Positions 25,140-34,268 are shown, numbered from the stretch's first letter. The stretch is 64,000 nucleotides of DNA from Eggerthella lenta DSM 2243 (GCF_000024265.1 NC_013204.1:1414180-1478179), one strand, 5' to 3'. Notes: a model not told the origin generated them from the sequence alone. A program made the numbers and translations.

Positions 25140-26570
25140 CTAGCCGGCCGCTCCCGTTTCGTCGCGCTTGAAGACGCCGGTGGATTCAAGCACGGCGGCG
25201 AACACCAGGGCGACTTCTTCGCGCATGACGGGGCAGAGCGCGCCGCCCCCGACATCGCCGCCTGCGAGACAGGGGGAGGGGGTTGTCGTCTCATGGTCGA
25301 ACTCCCCGGCGCGGCGGGCGTAGACGTCGGCGGCCCAAGGGGCGTGGGGCGCGGTGGCCTCGCGGGCGAGCAGGCGCGCCTCCACCTCCTGCGGCGTGCG
25401 TCCTTCTCGTGCGGCGCACGCGAGCTCGTCCTGCACGGCCGGCAGCTCGCGGGCGAGGCGGGGCGGCAGGACGGCAAGCCCCATGATCTCGATGAGGCCG
25501 ATGTTCTCCTTCTTGATATGGTGCAGCTCTTCGCCGGGATGGAAGATGCCCCAGGGATGCGCGGCGTCCGTGCGGTTGTTGCGCAGCACGAGGTCCAGCA
25601 CGTACTCGCCGTTCTCCCGGTGCACGATGGGGTTGAGCGTGTTGTGGCGCACGGGCGCGCCGTCGGCGTCTCGGCCGCACGCGCGAACGCCGCACGGCTC
25701 GAAGGAGAAGCCCTGCCACGCGTCCAGCACCCGCTTGGCGCCGCGCGCGAGCGCATTCCGATCGTGAGAGATCAAACGGAGCACCGATGCGGGCCAGCGC
25801 ACGACGCCGCCGTGCACCTGAGGACATCCCGGAAGCGCCACAGCGCGCTCGATAGGCGCGCGCATCAGCGGAAACACGTGCCGCCCTCCCTGGAAGTGGT
25901 CGTGGGAGAGTATGGAGCCGCCCACGATGGGCAGATCGGCGTTCGAGCCGACGAAGTAGAACGGGAACGCGTCGACGAAGTCGAGCAGCCGCTCGAAGCA
26001 GGCGGCGTCGATCTTCATGGGCCGATGCTCCGCGGAAAGCGCGATGCAATGCTCGGGAAAGTACGCGTACGGCGAGAACTGCAGCCCCCACCGCTCGCCG
26101 CCCAGCTCGATGGCGGCGATGCGCAGGCCGGGCTTGGCAGGGTGCTCGGGCGTGCCGGGGAATTCCTCGTTCTCCCAGCAGAGGTCGCACTGCGGCCCGC
26201 GCGAACGGCCGGCGGCCGGATGCCGTCCCTCGCTTGCCGCAGCCTTCGCGTGCGCCGGCGGTGCGCCAGCCGCCGCGTTCGCGCGCATGCTTGCGGGATC
26301 GTCCATGCGCTCCGGCGAGGGCGTGCCTTTCGAGGCTGCCGCCGTGATGGCGCGCGGATCCTTCTCGGGTTTGGCCAGGTTGATGGTGCATTCCAACGTG
26401 CCGTAGGCGCTCTCGCCCGTCCAACGGATGGCACGCGCCGCGTCTGCCTTGAGGTAGCCGCTGGCCGTGCCCAGCGCGTGCAGGTAGGCGACGGCCGCTT
26501 CCCCGTCGCGCGCGTGCAGGCGGGAGAAGGCGGCGCGCACTTCGTCGGGCGGCGGAAGCGGTGCGCCCAT
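25140..26570 (-). CDS. galT: Galactose-1-phosphate uridylyltransferase, class II
   Basis: 476 residues; ATG 26568-26570 shares one base with the galK stop codon. It transfers UMP between UDP-glucose and galactose-1-phosphate in the Leloir pathway. The catalytic region GGSILSHDHFQGGRHVFPL near residues 235-253 carries the His-x-His site in the form typical of the class II (Firmicutes-type) enzymes, and CDLCWENEEFPG near 128 supplies Cys residues. RHNTLNPIVHRENGEYVLDLVLRNNRTD near 325-352 is another family block. A low-complexity insert (residues 80-125) is unusual. It is the last gene of the galactoside operon; no galE is in the window. Confidence 0.88.
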   Translation of the reverse strand: MGAPLPPPDEVRAAFSRLHARDGEAAVAYLHALGTASGYLKADAARAIRWTGESAYGTLECTINLAKPEKDPRAITAAASKGTPSPERMDDPASMRANAAAGAPPAHAKAAASEGRHPAAGRSRGPQCDLCWENEEFPGTPEHPAKPGLRIAAIELGGERWGLQFSPYAYFPEHCIALSAEHRPMKIDAACFERLLDFVDAFPFYFVGSNADLPIVGGSILSHDHFQGGRHVFPLMRAPIERAVALPGCPQVHGGVVRWPASVLRLISHDRNALARGAKRVLDAWQGFSFEPCGVRACGRDADGAPVRHNTLNPIVHRENGEYVLDLVLRNNRTDAAHPWGIFHPGEELHHIKKENIGLIEIMGLAVLPPRLARELPAVQDELACAAREGRTPQEVEARLLAREATAPHAPWAADVYARRAGEFDHETTTPSPCLAGGDVGGGALCPVMREEVALVFAAVLESTGVFKRDETGAAG

Positions 26571-27802
26571 CAGGCCATCCGCTCCGCGTACGCGCCGCGG
26601 CCGTCTACCTTCGCGCGCAGGCAGGCGTCGTAGCCCAGCAGCGCATCCATCGACTCGCAGAACGCGTCGATGTCCTCCGCCGGCACGAAGGCCAGCGCGC
26701 TGCCGCCGAACCCGCCGCCGTGGATGCGGTACGCGCCGCGCCCGTCCAGGAGGTGCGCGCACAGCGCGAGGACCATCATGGCCGGCTGCCGTGCGCCCAA
26801 GCCGTCGCCGCGCGGCGACACGTTCTGCAGGAACTGCGCCGACGACGCGCCCGATTGCCGCACGCCTTCGAGAAACCCTTCGATGTCTCCGGATTCCAAC
26901 GCCCGCTGCTGCGCGGCAACGCGCCGCGTCTCCTCGAAGTAGTGGAGCGCGCGCAAGGCCGCACGGTCGCCCAGGTGCGCGCGCACGTCGGCCAGCCGGG
27001 CGAGGAAGACGGGGTAGGGAACGTCTTCCAGCCGCTCGCATCCGAAGCGCCGCGCGACCGCGCGCATGTCGGCGGGAACGGCCGCGTACTCGTCCGCGTG
27101 GACGGAGTGGTCGCATCGGCTGTCCACCAGGCAGAGCGCATAGCCGCACGCCTCCCAGTCGAAGGCGATGGGCTCGACGCGCGGCAGGTCGCCCGCGAAG
27201 TCGAAGGCCGCCGCGCCGCCCTGCGCGCTGGCCAGCTGGTCCTGCACGCCGCAGGGCTTCCCGAAGTAGGCCTGCTCGACCTGAGCGCCCTCCAACGCCA
27301 GCGCCACGGGGTCGCACGGCACGGCGCCCGTCGGGTCGCACAGCACGCGCAGCAGCACGCCGACCAGCATCTCGAACGCGGCCGACGACGAGACCCCGGC
27401 GCCTGCGGGGATGTCGGAGCAGGTGGCCGCATCGAACCCGGAAAGCCTTCCGCCCGCGCGCACGAAGGCGGCCGCCATGCCGCGCACGAGCGCAAGCGAC
27501 GTCCCGCGCTCGCTTTCGCGCGCGTCCAAGTCGCCGCAGCTCAGCGCGATGTCGCCGAAGCTCTCCATGCTCACGCGCATCTCGTCGGTGCCGTTCGGGG
27601 CGGCGAGCGCGTAGATGCGGCGGTCGATGGCGGCCGAGATCGTGCGCCCGCCCTGATGGTCGGTATGGTTGCCGGCCAGCTCCACGCGCCCGGGAGCGGA
27701 TGCGAATGCGAGCGGCCGTGCGCCCGCGTTCCCGAAGCGCTCGGCGAACCGCTTGCGCAGGCGCGCCGGCGCAGGAGTGCGGGCATCCTCCAGGGTCGTC
27801 AT
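26570..27802 (-). CDS. galK: Galactokinase
   Basis: 410 residues from ATG 27802, overlapping the beta-galactosidase stop (ATGA). A GHMP kinase that phosphorylates galactose at C1. Signatures: APGRVELAGNHTDHQGG near residues 36-52 (galactokinase signature, here with Asn-His in place of the more common Glu-His), the ATP loop DIPAGAGVSSSAAFE near 128-142, and IHGGGFGGSALAFV near 360 (motif 3). RCDHSVHADEY contains the typical positioned acidic/His residues. Expressed with GH2 and galT for use of galactosides. Confidence 0.9.
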   Translation of the reverse strand: MTTLEDARTPAPARLRKRFAERFGNAGARPLAFASAPGRVELAGNHTDHQGGRTISAAIDRRIYALAAPNGTDEMRVSMESFGDIALSCGDLDARESERGTSLALVRGMAAAFVRAGGRLSGFDAATCSDIPAGAGVSSSAAFEMLVGVLLRVLCDPTGAVPCDPVALALEGAQVEQAYFGKPCGVQDQLASAQGGAAAFDFAGDLPRVEPIAFDWEACGYALCLVDSRCDHSVHADEYAAVPADMRAVARRFGCERLEDVPYPVFLARLADVRAHLGDRAALRALHYFEETRRVAAQQRALESGDIEGFLEGVRQSGASSAQFLQNVSPRGDGLGARQPAMMVLALCAHLLDGRGAYRIHGGGFGGSALAFVPAEDIDAFCESMDALLGYDACLRAKVDGRGAYAERMA

Positions 27803-29658
27803 CGCGCATCCTCCTCCGCCGGATCGGCCAGCTTGTTGACGCGCCGGTCGTAGGTGAGCAGCCCGTTCGTCTCCTCTTCCACGTCGGACAGCTGCGTGTA
27901 CACGTAACCCGCAAGCCCTTCCGCCTCCAGCGCGTCCGCCTGCGCGAGCGTCTTGTGCACGGCATCCCGAAACGATGCCGGGTCGGGGCAGGCGGCGTAT
28001 CCGTACGATGTGGCCAGCGAGCTGTGGTCGGCCAGATGGCACGACGATCCGCCGAACTCCGATATGACGAACGCTCGCGCCGGGCGCGCCTCGTCCCGGT
28101 ACACCTCGAGCGGCCGGAAGTAGTTATGCACGCTCAGGAAGTCCCCGCAGGCCTGGTCGTACCAGCCGCTGACCGCGTCGACGGGCCGCGAGGGGTCGAT
28201 CGCGCGCACCCGCTCCACGGCCCTGCGCGCGTCGAACTGCCCCCAGGCCTCGTTGAACAGCACCCAGGTCACGATGGACGGATGGTTCCCCAGGTAGCGC
28301 ACGGTGTCCTCGCATGCTTCGGTCCACTCGGCGCGAAACGCCGCGCTGTCGGAGGCGAGCCCGGGGAAGTGGCGCGGGTCGTCGTCGGCGTAGCGGCCCC
28401 ACGAGCCGCGGAAGAAGGTGGGCTTGTAGCTGGAATGCCAGGGGCTGGGCGCCGCGCCGCCGCTCACCATGTCCTGCCACACGAGCATGCCCAGCCTGTC
28501 GCAGTGGTAGTACCAGCGATCGCTCTCCACCTTGATGTGCTTGCGCAGCAGGTTGAACCCGAGGTCCTTCATCGACCGGACGTCGAAGGCCAGCGCCTCG
28601 TCCGACGGCGCGGTCATGAGGCCGTCGGGCCAATACCCCTGGTCCAGCACGCCGCGCAGGAAGAGGGGTTCGTGATTGAGGAACAGCCGCCTCGCGCCGT
28701 GCTCGTCCGCTTCCACGCTCACCGTGCGAAACGCGCAATAGCTGGTCACGCGGTCGCTTCCGTACGTCAGCTCCAGATCGTACAGATGTGGGTCGTCGGT
28801 GCTCCACCGGTGCGGACGCGCCACGTCGAGGATCGGCTCGCACGTCCCGTCGGCTGCGGGCGCCGCGGATGCGCGCGCAACTTCCGCGCCTTCGTCGAAC
28901 ACCCGCACGGTCAGCTCGCCGCCGTCCACCGCCGCGCCGCGCACCACCGCTCGCAACGTGAGCCGCCCTTCGACGCTCGCGTCGACGGCCAACCGTTCGA
29001 TGCGCGCTTCCGGAACCGCTTCCAGCCACACGCTCTGCCAGATGCCGCTTTGCGCGGTGTACCAGATGCCCCCGCGCTTCAGCCGTTGCTTGCCGCGCAG
29101 CTGCACGCCCGCGTCGCTCGGGTCCCACACGCATATGGACAGCTCGTTCTCGCCGGAGACCAGCGCATCCGTGACGTCGAACGCGAACGGCAGGTAGCCG
29201 CCTACGTGCTCGCCTACGCGCACCCTGTTCACATAGCATGCGCATGCGTAGTCCACGGCTTCGAAGTGCACAACGAGGCGCCGACCGCCCTCCACGTCCA
29301 TGCCGTCCGGCACGGCGAACGGCCGTCGGTACCACAGAAGCTCGTCCGGCTGCAACTGCCGCTCCGCGCCCGACAGGGGCGCTTCCGGCGAGAACGGCAC
29401 GAGGATGCACCCGTCCCAGGCGTTCGGAGGGGCGGCATCGCGCCAGGCCTGCGCGGCGCTGTCGGCGTCGACGATGGCGTAGTCCCACCAGCCGTCGAGC
29501 AGCTCGAACCCCGCCCGCGCGAACTGCGGATGCGGATGCAGCCCCGCACGGCCCTTGCCTGCGGCCGCCTGCTCGCTCCACGGCGTGGTCAGCGGCCGCA
29601 GCTCCGCTTGCTCCGGCTTGCGCGGAGCGCTCGCGATGACGCGCTTGATGTCCAGCAT
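27799..29658 (-). CDS. Glycoside hydrolase family 2 protein (beta-galactosidase-like)
   Basis: 619 residues, no signal peptide, so probably cytosolic. Three-domain GH2 layout: jelly-roll sugar-binding domain (residues 30-195, with WYRRPFAVPDG and VNRVRVGEHVGGYLPFAFDVTD), immunoglobulin-like domain to about 295, then the TIM barrel with RKHIKVESDRWYYHCDRLGMLVWQD near 385. Acid/base Glu is in LFNEAWGQF near 475, and the nucleophile Glu in VISEFGGSS near 560. It is shorter than LacZ (about 1000) and lacks domains 4-5, like GH2 enzymes for glucuronides or small galactosides. Linkage to galK and galT favours a galactosidase. Confidence 0.82.
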   Translation of the reverse strand: MLDIKRVIASAPRKPEQAELRPLTTPWSEQAAAGKGRAGLHPHPQFARAGFELLDGWWDYAIVDADSAAQAWRDAAPPNAWDGCILVPFSPEAPLSGAERQLQPDELLWYRRPFAVPDGMDVEGGRRLVVHFEAVDYACACYVNRVRVGEHVGGYLPFAFDVTDALVSGENELSICVWDPSDAGVQLRGKQRLKRGGIWYTAQSGIWQSVWLEAVPEARIERLAVDASVEGRLTLRAVVRGAAVDGGELTVRVFDEGAEVARASAAPAADGTCEPILDVARPHRWSTDDPHLYDLELTYGSDRVTSYCAFRTVSVEADEHGARRLFLNHEPLFLRGVLDQGYWPDGLMTAPSDEALAFDVRSMKDLGFNLLRKHIKVESDRWYYHCDRLGMLVWQDMVSGGAAPSPWHSSYKPTFFRGSWGRYADDDPRHFPGLASDSAAFRAEWTEACEDTVRYLGNHPSIVTWVLFNEAWGQFDARRAVERVRAIDPSRPVDAVSGWYDQACGDFLSVHNYFRPLEVYRDEARPARAFVISEFGGSSCHLADHSSLATSYGYAACPDPASFRDAVHKTLAQADALEAEGLAGYVYTQLSDVEEETNGLLTYDRRVNKLADPAEEDAR

Positions 29659-29708
29659 GGCCGCTTGTCCTTCCTTGTCTTCGAAGCGCCCTAGAAGCGC
29701 TCGTCCTT

Positions 29709-31052
29709 TCAGGACGCTTCCCGATGCTCGCGTTCACGCTGCGCGCGGACGAACGGCAGCACGGCGAACGTCAGCGCTCCCACGACGGCGCCTCCCAAAA
29801 ATATCAGCGACGACGGCGTGAACCCGTCGCCCACCACGCCGAACCCGACAGCGCCCGACGTGGCGCTCAGAGTCGACCCGATCCACGGCCCCACGAGCAT
29901 GGGGACGAGCACCGCCATGAAGATGCGCACGCCCTGAAACATCCCCACGTGCCCGGCGGGCGTGTTGTTGCGCACCTCGGCGCCGAAGCACGCCACCGCG
30001 CCCAGGTAGCCGCACAGCATGAGCACCGATCCCGCGAACACGCCTGCGGCGCTGGTCAGCAGCGTGAGCACGAGGCATCCCGCGACGAACAGCGCCAGCG
30101 GCACGATCACCGAGCGCAGGAAACCGCGGCGGTCCACCCTCTTGCCGTACAGGATGGTGAACACGGCGGCAATGACGATGCCCGGTGCCATCACGAACAC
30201 GTAGCTCTCTCCCAGGATGTAGGGAAGCCGCAGGTACAGCACGTAGCAGGGCATGAACACCTGCAACGCGGTGGCGAACACGAGGTAGGCCAGCAGCACC
30301 AGGTACAGCATCCGGTTCTCGGCCACCGCGCGCGGCCGGAAGCCGTACAGCACGCTTGCCAGGTAGCCGCCCTCCTCGCGCCGCTCGGGCGCGGAGTCGT
30401 CCATGAGCAGCAGCACCGCGATGCCGAGCGCCACCACGGCGGCTCCGATGACGATGAAGAACAGCGGGTAGTCGTAGGTCACCGTGCCGTCAGGCCGCAC
30501 GATCATGAGGAACATCGCGCCGCCGAACACGGCCAGCATCGCCAGCAGCGGCATGGCCGAGTTCACGCCCTCCACCTTGCCGCGGTTCTTCTCGGTGGTG
30601 ATGTCGGTGACCCAGGCGTTGAAGCACGAGTCGTTCGCCAGGCTGCCGAAGAACGTCATGATGCAGTCGAACACGATGGTCAGCGTCACGCCGAACGCCA
30701 TGGCCGCCGCAGTCGAGCCGGCCAGCGCCAGCGAGATGGTCTGCAAGTAGGCGAACACGATGATGGACAGGCCCCAAAGGACGGTGCCGATGCCGATGAA
30801 CGCCTTGCGCTTGCCCGCGCGGTCCGACCACGCGCCCACGAACAGCGTGGTGGCCGCCGCGGTCAGCGCCGAGGCCGATACCATCAGCGCCACGTCGGAC
30901 AGCGACGCGTCGAACACGTCCTGGATGAACAGGTTGAAGAAGTTGTTCTCGAGCGCCCAGGCCACCTGCCCGAAGAACGACAGCAGGATGATGAGCGCCC
31001 ACGACTTCTTCGTCAGGCCGGGGCGGGGAGGGGCAGCAGGTTCGGCAAGCAT
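29709..31052 (-). CDS. MFS sugar transporter
   Basis: About 447 residues, 12 membrane helices, likely importing the galactoside that the adjacent GH2 enzyme cleaves. ATG 31052 is chosen; a TTG at 31082 with AGGA 10 bases upstream is an alternative that adds ten residues. The loop 2-3 motif is GAWSDRAGKRKAFIG, matching the MFS signature G-x-x-x-D-R-x-G-R-(R/K). The central loop has SAPERREEGG near residue 240. It is the first gene of the operon, 50 bp before the GH2 gene. Substrate assignment rests on context alone. Confidence 0.78.
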   Translation of the reverse strand: MLAEPAAPPRPGLTKKSWALIILLSFFGQVAWALENNFFNLFIQDVFDASLSDVALMVSASALTAAATTLFVGAWSDRAGKRKAFIGIGTVLWGLSIIVFAYLQTISLALAGSTAAAMAFGVTLTIVFDCIMTFFGSLANDSCFNAWVTDITTEKNRGKVEGVNSAMPLLAMLAVFGGAMFLMIVRPDGTVTYDYPLFFIVIGAAVVALGIAVLLLMDDSAPERREEGGYLASVLYGFRPRAVAENRMLYLVLLAYLVFATALQVFMPCYVLYLRLPYILGESYVFVMAPGIVIAAVFTILYGKRVDRRGFLRSVIVPLALFVAGCLVLTLLTSAAGVFAGSVLMLCGYLGAVACFGAEVRNNTPAGHVGMFQGVRIFMAVLVPMLVGPWIGSTLSATSGAVGFGVVGDGFTPSSLIFLGGAVVGALTFAVLPFVRAQREREHREAS

Positions 31053-31151
31053 GGCCACGTCGATTCTCTCGAGGAAACGCAACCTGCTGCCATCCTACCG
31101 GATTCCCGCCCGTCGCGCACGCGTCGAAGCGCCGCGTTTCGCTTTCAGCTC

Positions 31152-31801
31152 ATGAGCAGGATCCCTCGCGATCGGCGCTTTGCCGGCCTGATCGGGGAGG
31201 CGAGCCGAAGGACCCTGCTCTACCTGACCGAGGCGCATGCGCTCGGCACCGTGTTTTTGGCAGAGATTTAGAGGTGTGTGATTATTCGTTCGGCGAGGAG
31301 TCATCGAAAAGAGGGATACGTGTGCAAAATGCCAGGTTGCTCTTCGCCATCCGAGCGATTCTGACTGAATGCGTCGAACGGAAAATCACACACCTCGAAA
31401 TCTCTGCCATTTTCGAGATCATTGCCGCAGATGTCTCATGCGCCCTTAAGAGGGCGGCCAAGTCGAAGATCCGCCGCCTTACTTCCACCATCCTCGGCCG
31501 CTTGGCCGACGACGACCTGTTCGCAGCCTCGGTGGTGCTGAACACGCAGCTCATGCTCGAGCAGGGGCAAGGGCGAGACGGCCGTCCGGCACCGTACGGT
31601 TCCGAGCTGTACGCGCTCACGGCGCGCATCGTCGAACAGGGTCAGCGCGAGGGCAGCGTGGTGGAGGGCGATCCGCTCAAGCTGGTCGACTACTACTGGG
31701 GCGTCGCGTACCTGTATGCGCTGAAACGGCTGTTCACTTTCGGATACGACATGATCGACGCGGCCGATATGGAGCGAACGTTGCTGAAAGGCGGGCGCTA
31801 G
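31152..31801 (+). pseudogene. TetR-family regulator remnant interrupted by a small element
   Basis: The 3' half encodes a TetR C-terminal domain: DVSCALKRAAKSKIRRLTSTILGRLADDDLFAASVVLNTQLM ... ALTARIVEQGQREGSVVEGDPLKLVDYYWGVAYLYALKRLFTFGYDMIDAADMERTLLK. The 5' part, from ATG 31152, reads MSRIPRDRRFAGLIGEASRRTLLYLTEAHALGTVF, which looks like the two ends of a TetR N-terminus with the helix-turn-helix deleted. A 152-bp palindromic element (31258-31409) separates the halves and brings in a stop. The DNA-binding function must be lost. A protein could still start at GTG 31274 inside the element. Confidence 0.6.
31258..31409. mobile_element. 152-bp MITE-like insertion
   Basis: Terminal inverted repeats of 38 bases (31258-31295 and 31372-31409) match at 34 positions; the outer 12 bases TGGCAGAGATTT are identical. 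It is flanked by TTTT on both sides (31254-31257 and 31410-31413), a possible target duplication. It has no transposase and sits in the middle of TetR coding sequence, which is the main evidence that it moved there. Confidence 0.65.
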
Positions 31802-31802
31802 C

Positions 31803-32573
31803 ATGGGCGCGCGCATCGCGCTGGTCACCGGTGCGACCGGCGGATTGGGGCGCGTCTTCGTGGATCAGCTGCTCGAGGAGGACGGCCTCGACGAACTCTG
31901 GGCGGTGGCTCGCACCGCGCAGAAGCTCGAACGCCTGCGCGACGAGCTGGGCTCGCGCGTGGTTCCGCTTCCGGTCGACTTGGCTAACGCATCGGGACTG
32001 CGAACCGTCGCGCGCATGCTCGAGGAGGAGCGCCCGACGGTGGCCTATCTGGTGAACAACGCCGGGACGGCCAAGATGGGCGCATGGGACGAGTTCTCCG
32101 TCGGAGAGATCGAGCGCACGGTGGCGTTGAACTGCACGGCCGTCACCGCGCTCTGCCGGACATGCTTGCCTTTCATGGGAAGGGGGAGCCGCATCCTGAA
32201 CGTGTCGTCGGCTTCGGCCTTCCAGCCAACGCCGTACCTCTCCCTGTACGCGGCGACGAAGGCGTTCGAGCTCAGCTACTCGCGGGCGTTGCGCGCTGAG
32301 CTGGCGGGCACCGGCGTGACGGTATGCGGGGTATGCCCCAGCTGGGTGGACACCGACCTGCTCGTGCGCGAGGTCAACGGGCGTCGCGTGGCCTTCCCCG
32401 GGCTCGTGCCGCCCGAGAAGGTGGTCGCCCGCGCACTGCGCGACGCGCGGCGGGGGCGGGAGCTTTCGGTGTACCCGCTGTACGCGAAGTACCTTCACGC
32501 AGCCGCGAAGGTGGTGCCGCAACGCGTCGTCATGGCCACCTGGCTGCGCATGCTGAAGCGTTACGAAGGTTGA
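31803..32573 (+). CDS. Short-chain dehydrogenase/reductase
   Basis: 256 residues from ATG 31803. Classical SDR motifs: TGATGGLG near residues 9-16 (NAD(P)-binding), NNAG near 86, catalytic Ser in LNVSSASAF near 136, and Y-x3-K as YAATK near 151-155. Extended C-terminal region FPGLVPPEKVVARALRDARRGR resembles SDRs active on steroids or fatty acyl chains (DltE/hydroxysteroid group). It directly follows the TetR remnant, which probably once regulated it. Substrate is unknown. Confidence 0.82.
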   Translation: MGARIALVTGATGGLGRVFVDQLLEEDGLDELWAVARTAQKLERLRDELGSRVVPLPVDLANASGLRTVARMLEEERPTVAYLVNNAGTAKMGAWDEFSVGEIERTVALNCTAVTALCRTCLPFMGRGSRILNVSSASAFQPTPYLSLYAATKAFELSYSRALRAELAGTGVTVCGVCPSWVDTDLLVREVNGRRVAFPGLVPPEKVVARALRDARRGRELSVYPLYAKYLHAAAKVVPQRVVMATWLRMLKRYEG

Positions 32574-32607
32574 AGATTCGGGGAAGCGATGCTCGCAGCG
32601 TTTTCGC

Positions 32608-32636
32608 TTGCGGCCTTTTTCCTCCTATGGTATAAA
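32608..32636 (+). promoter_or_regulatory. Promoter of the RNHCP-rsgA operon
   Basis: -35 TTGCGG (32608-32613), a 17-bp spacer and -10 TATAAA (32631-32636). It would begin transcription near 32643, giving a leader of about 139 nucleotides before the GTG at 32782. Confidence 0.7.
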
Positions 32637-32642
32637 CGACGG

Positions 32643-32781
32643 CGTCAACACGACCTGAGGAGCATGACTTCTGTTACACGTACGCACGGAGATTGTCGTA
32701 AACCGGGAGGTTTGCGAGCTCTAGTCTCCGCACGAACCTCCCAAACAAGGCAACGACCATCATCGTTTTGGGAGAACCACC
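32643..32781 (+). promoter_or_regulatory. Leader RNA with mutually exclusive hairpins
   Basis: Hairpin A pairs GGGAGGTT (32705-32712) with AACCTCCC (32735-32742), plus an inner TGCG/CGCA. Hairpin B pairs CTCCCAAA (32738-32745) with TTTGGGAG (32767-32774), which contains the ribosome-binding site of the RNHCP gene. A and B share 32738-32742, so only one can form: B hides the ribosome site and A frees it. A well-placed GAGGAG-ATG at 32664 could begin translation of the leader and move the balance. This is the layout of a translational riboswitch or attenuator; the signal is unknown. Confidence 0.6.
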
Positions 32782-33201
32782 GTGGAAAAATTCAAGAGAG
32801 GCAGCGCCTTCTATCAGGCTCATGCCTGCATGGACAGTTTCGTCTGCAAACAGTGCGGCCGGATCGTCACGCCCGACGGGGCGGGAAGCCGCCATCGCAA
32901 CCATTGCCCCCAGTGCCTGCACAGCCTGCACGTCGACGAGCGGCCCGGCGATCGCGCTTCCGTGTGCGAAAGCGTCATGGAGCCTATCAGCGTGTGGGTA
33001 CGCAAAGACGGGGAATGGGCCATCGTGCACCGCTGCAAACGTTGCGGGCACCTGAGCTCGAACCGCATCGCAGCCGACGACAACCCCTTAAAGCTTATGT
33101 CCATCGCCGTGAAGCCGTTGGCCGAGCCGCCGTTTCCCCTCGAAGAGCTCGGGCCGGACGCATGCGGAGGGCAAGCGAGCGAAGGGGGCGATGCGCGATG
33201 A
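32782..33201 (+). CDS. RNHCP-domain zinc-ribbon protein
   Basis: 139 residues from GTG 32782 with GGGAG 8-12 bases upstream. Residues 18-45 have CKQCGRIVTPDGAGSRHRNHCPQC, with paired Cys-x2-Cys and the R-N-H-C-P stretch that names this domain. A second pair HRCKRCGHLSSNRIAADDNP lies near residues 90-110, so one or two zinc ribbons are expected. RNHCP proteins are small, cytosolic and without assigned function. The stop overlaps the rsgA start (ATGA), tying it to a ribosome biogenesis GTPase. Confidence 0.82.
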   Translation: MEKFKRGSAFYQAHACMDSFVCKQCGRIVTPDGAGSRHRNHCPQCLHSLHVDERPGDRASVCESVMEPISVWVRKDGEWAIVHRCKRCGHLSSNRIAADDNPLKLMSIAVKPLAEPPFPLEELGPDACGGQASEGGDAR

Positions 33202-34268
33202 CGGCCGTCGACTTACGTGCGTACGGTGTGACCGACGCGATCATGCGGCAGGCGCGCGAGGCGTCTGGTATCCACGACCCCGTCGTAGGGCGGATCCTGT
33301 CCCAGGCGCACGAGCTGTACCGTGTCGTCGGCGAGCAAGGCGAGCTGTTCGCCGAAGCGTCCGGCAAGCTGCGCCACACGGCGTGTTCGGCCGCCGACTT
33401 CCCGGCGGCGGGCGATTTCGTCTTACTGGATCGTGCGACCGATACGGCGGGGCGCGCCGTCATCGCCCAGGTGCTTCCGCGCACGAGCGCCTTCGTGCGC
33501 AAAGCGGCCGGCGCGGCGCTCGAGCAACAGGTGGTTGCGGCGAACATCGACGTCGCGTTTCTCTGCATGTCGCTCGTCGGGGATTTCAACCTGCGGCGTC
33601 TCGAGCGCTACCTGACGCTTGCGTGGGAGAGCGGGGCGGTGCCCGTCGTCGTGCTGACGAAGGCCGATGCATGCGACAGCCTGGAACGGCGGCTCGCCGC
33701 CGTGCAGTCGGTGGCCTTCGGCGTCGATGTGCTGGCTGTGTCGTCGATGGGGGAGTGCGGCTGCGAGGCCGTGCGCCCCTACCTGCGGCCGGGCAGAACC
33801 GCCGCCCTTCTGGGATCGTCCGGCGTGGGAAAGTCGACGCTGGTCAACCGCTTGTTGGGCGAGGAAGTTCTCGAGACGCGCGACGTACGCGCCGACGGGC
33901 GCGGCCGTCATGCCACCACGCGCCGCCAGCTCGTGCTGCTGCCGGGCGGCGGCCTCGTGATGGACACGCCCGGCATGCGCGAGCTGGGGCTCGGGGAGGC
34001 CGCCGGGGGCTTCGAGCAGGGGTTCGCCGACGTGGAGCGCCTGTTCGCCTCGTGCCGGTTCTCGAACTGCACCCACACGTCCGAGCCGGGGTGCGCCGTC
34101 TACGAGGCCATCGCGGACCGCGAGCTGTCCGAGCGCCGCTGGCAGGCGTACCGCAAGCTGAGGGCCGAGGCCGCGTTCGCCGAGGACAGGGCGGGCTACC
34201 TGGCTCGAAAGGAACGGAAGTTCAAGGATATCTCGAAAGCCGTCAAGCGTCTGCCCGCAAAGCGCTGA
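33198..34268 (+). CDS. rsgA: Small-ribosomal-subunit biogenesis GTPase RsgA
   Basis: 356 residues. Circularly permuted GTPase: OB-fold domain (residues 25-110), then G4 as LTKAD near 154, G5 near 180, P-loop GSSGVGKSTLVNRLLG near 211-226, G2 with GRGRHATTRRQLV near 235, G3 DTPGMRELG near 256, and a C-terminal zinc site CRFSNCTHTSEPGCAV near 286-301. RsgA binds the 30S subunit and assists late 16S maturation. The permuted motif order and zinc knuckle make this assignment firm. Cotranscribed with the RNHCP gene. Confidence 0.92.
   Translation: MTAVDLRAYGVTDAIMRQAREASGIHDPVVGRILSQAHELYRVVGEQGELFAEASGKLRHTACSAADFPAAGDFVLLDRATDTAGRAVIAQVLPRTSAFVRKAAGAALEQQVVAANIDVAFLCMSLVGDFNLRRLERYLTLAWESGAVPVVVLTKADACDSLERRLAAVQSVAFGVDVLAVSSMGECGCEAVRPYLRPGRTAALLGSSGVGKSTLVNRLLGEEVLETRDVRADGRGRHATTRRQLVLLPGGGLVMDTPGMRELGLGEAAGGFEQGFADVERLFASCRFSNCTHTSEPGCAVYEAIADRELSERRWQAYRKLRAEAAFAEDRAGYLARKERKFKDISKAVKRLPAKR

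Noticed and set aside
32664-32781. Leader open frame from ATG 32664 as a real protein
   Set aside because: It has a good ribosome site, but continues out of frame through the RNHCP gene without a stop until rsgA. Its composition inside that gene is that of a shadow. Kept only as a possible regulatory start.
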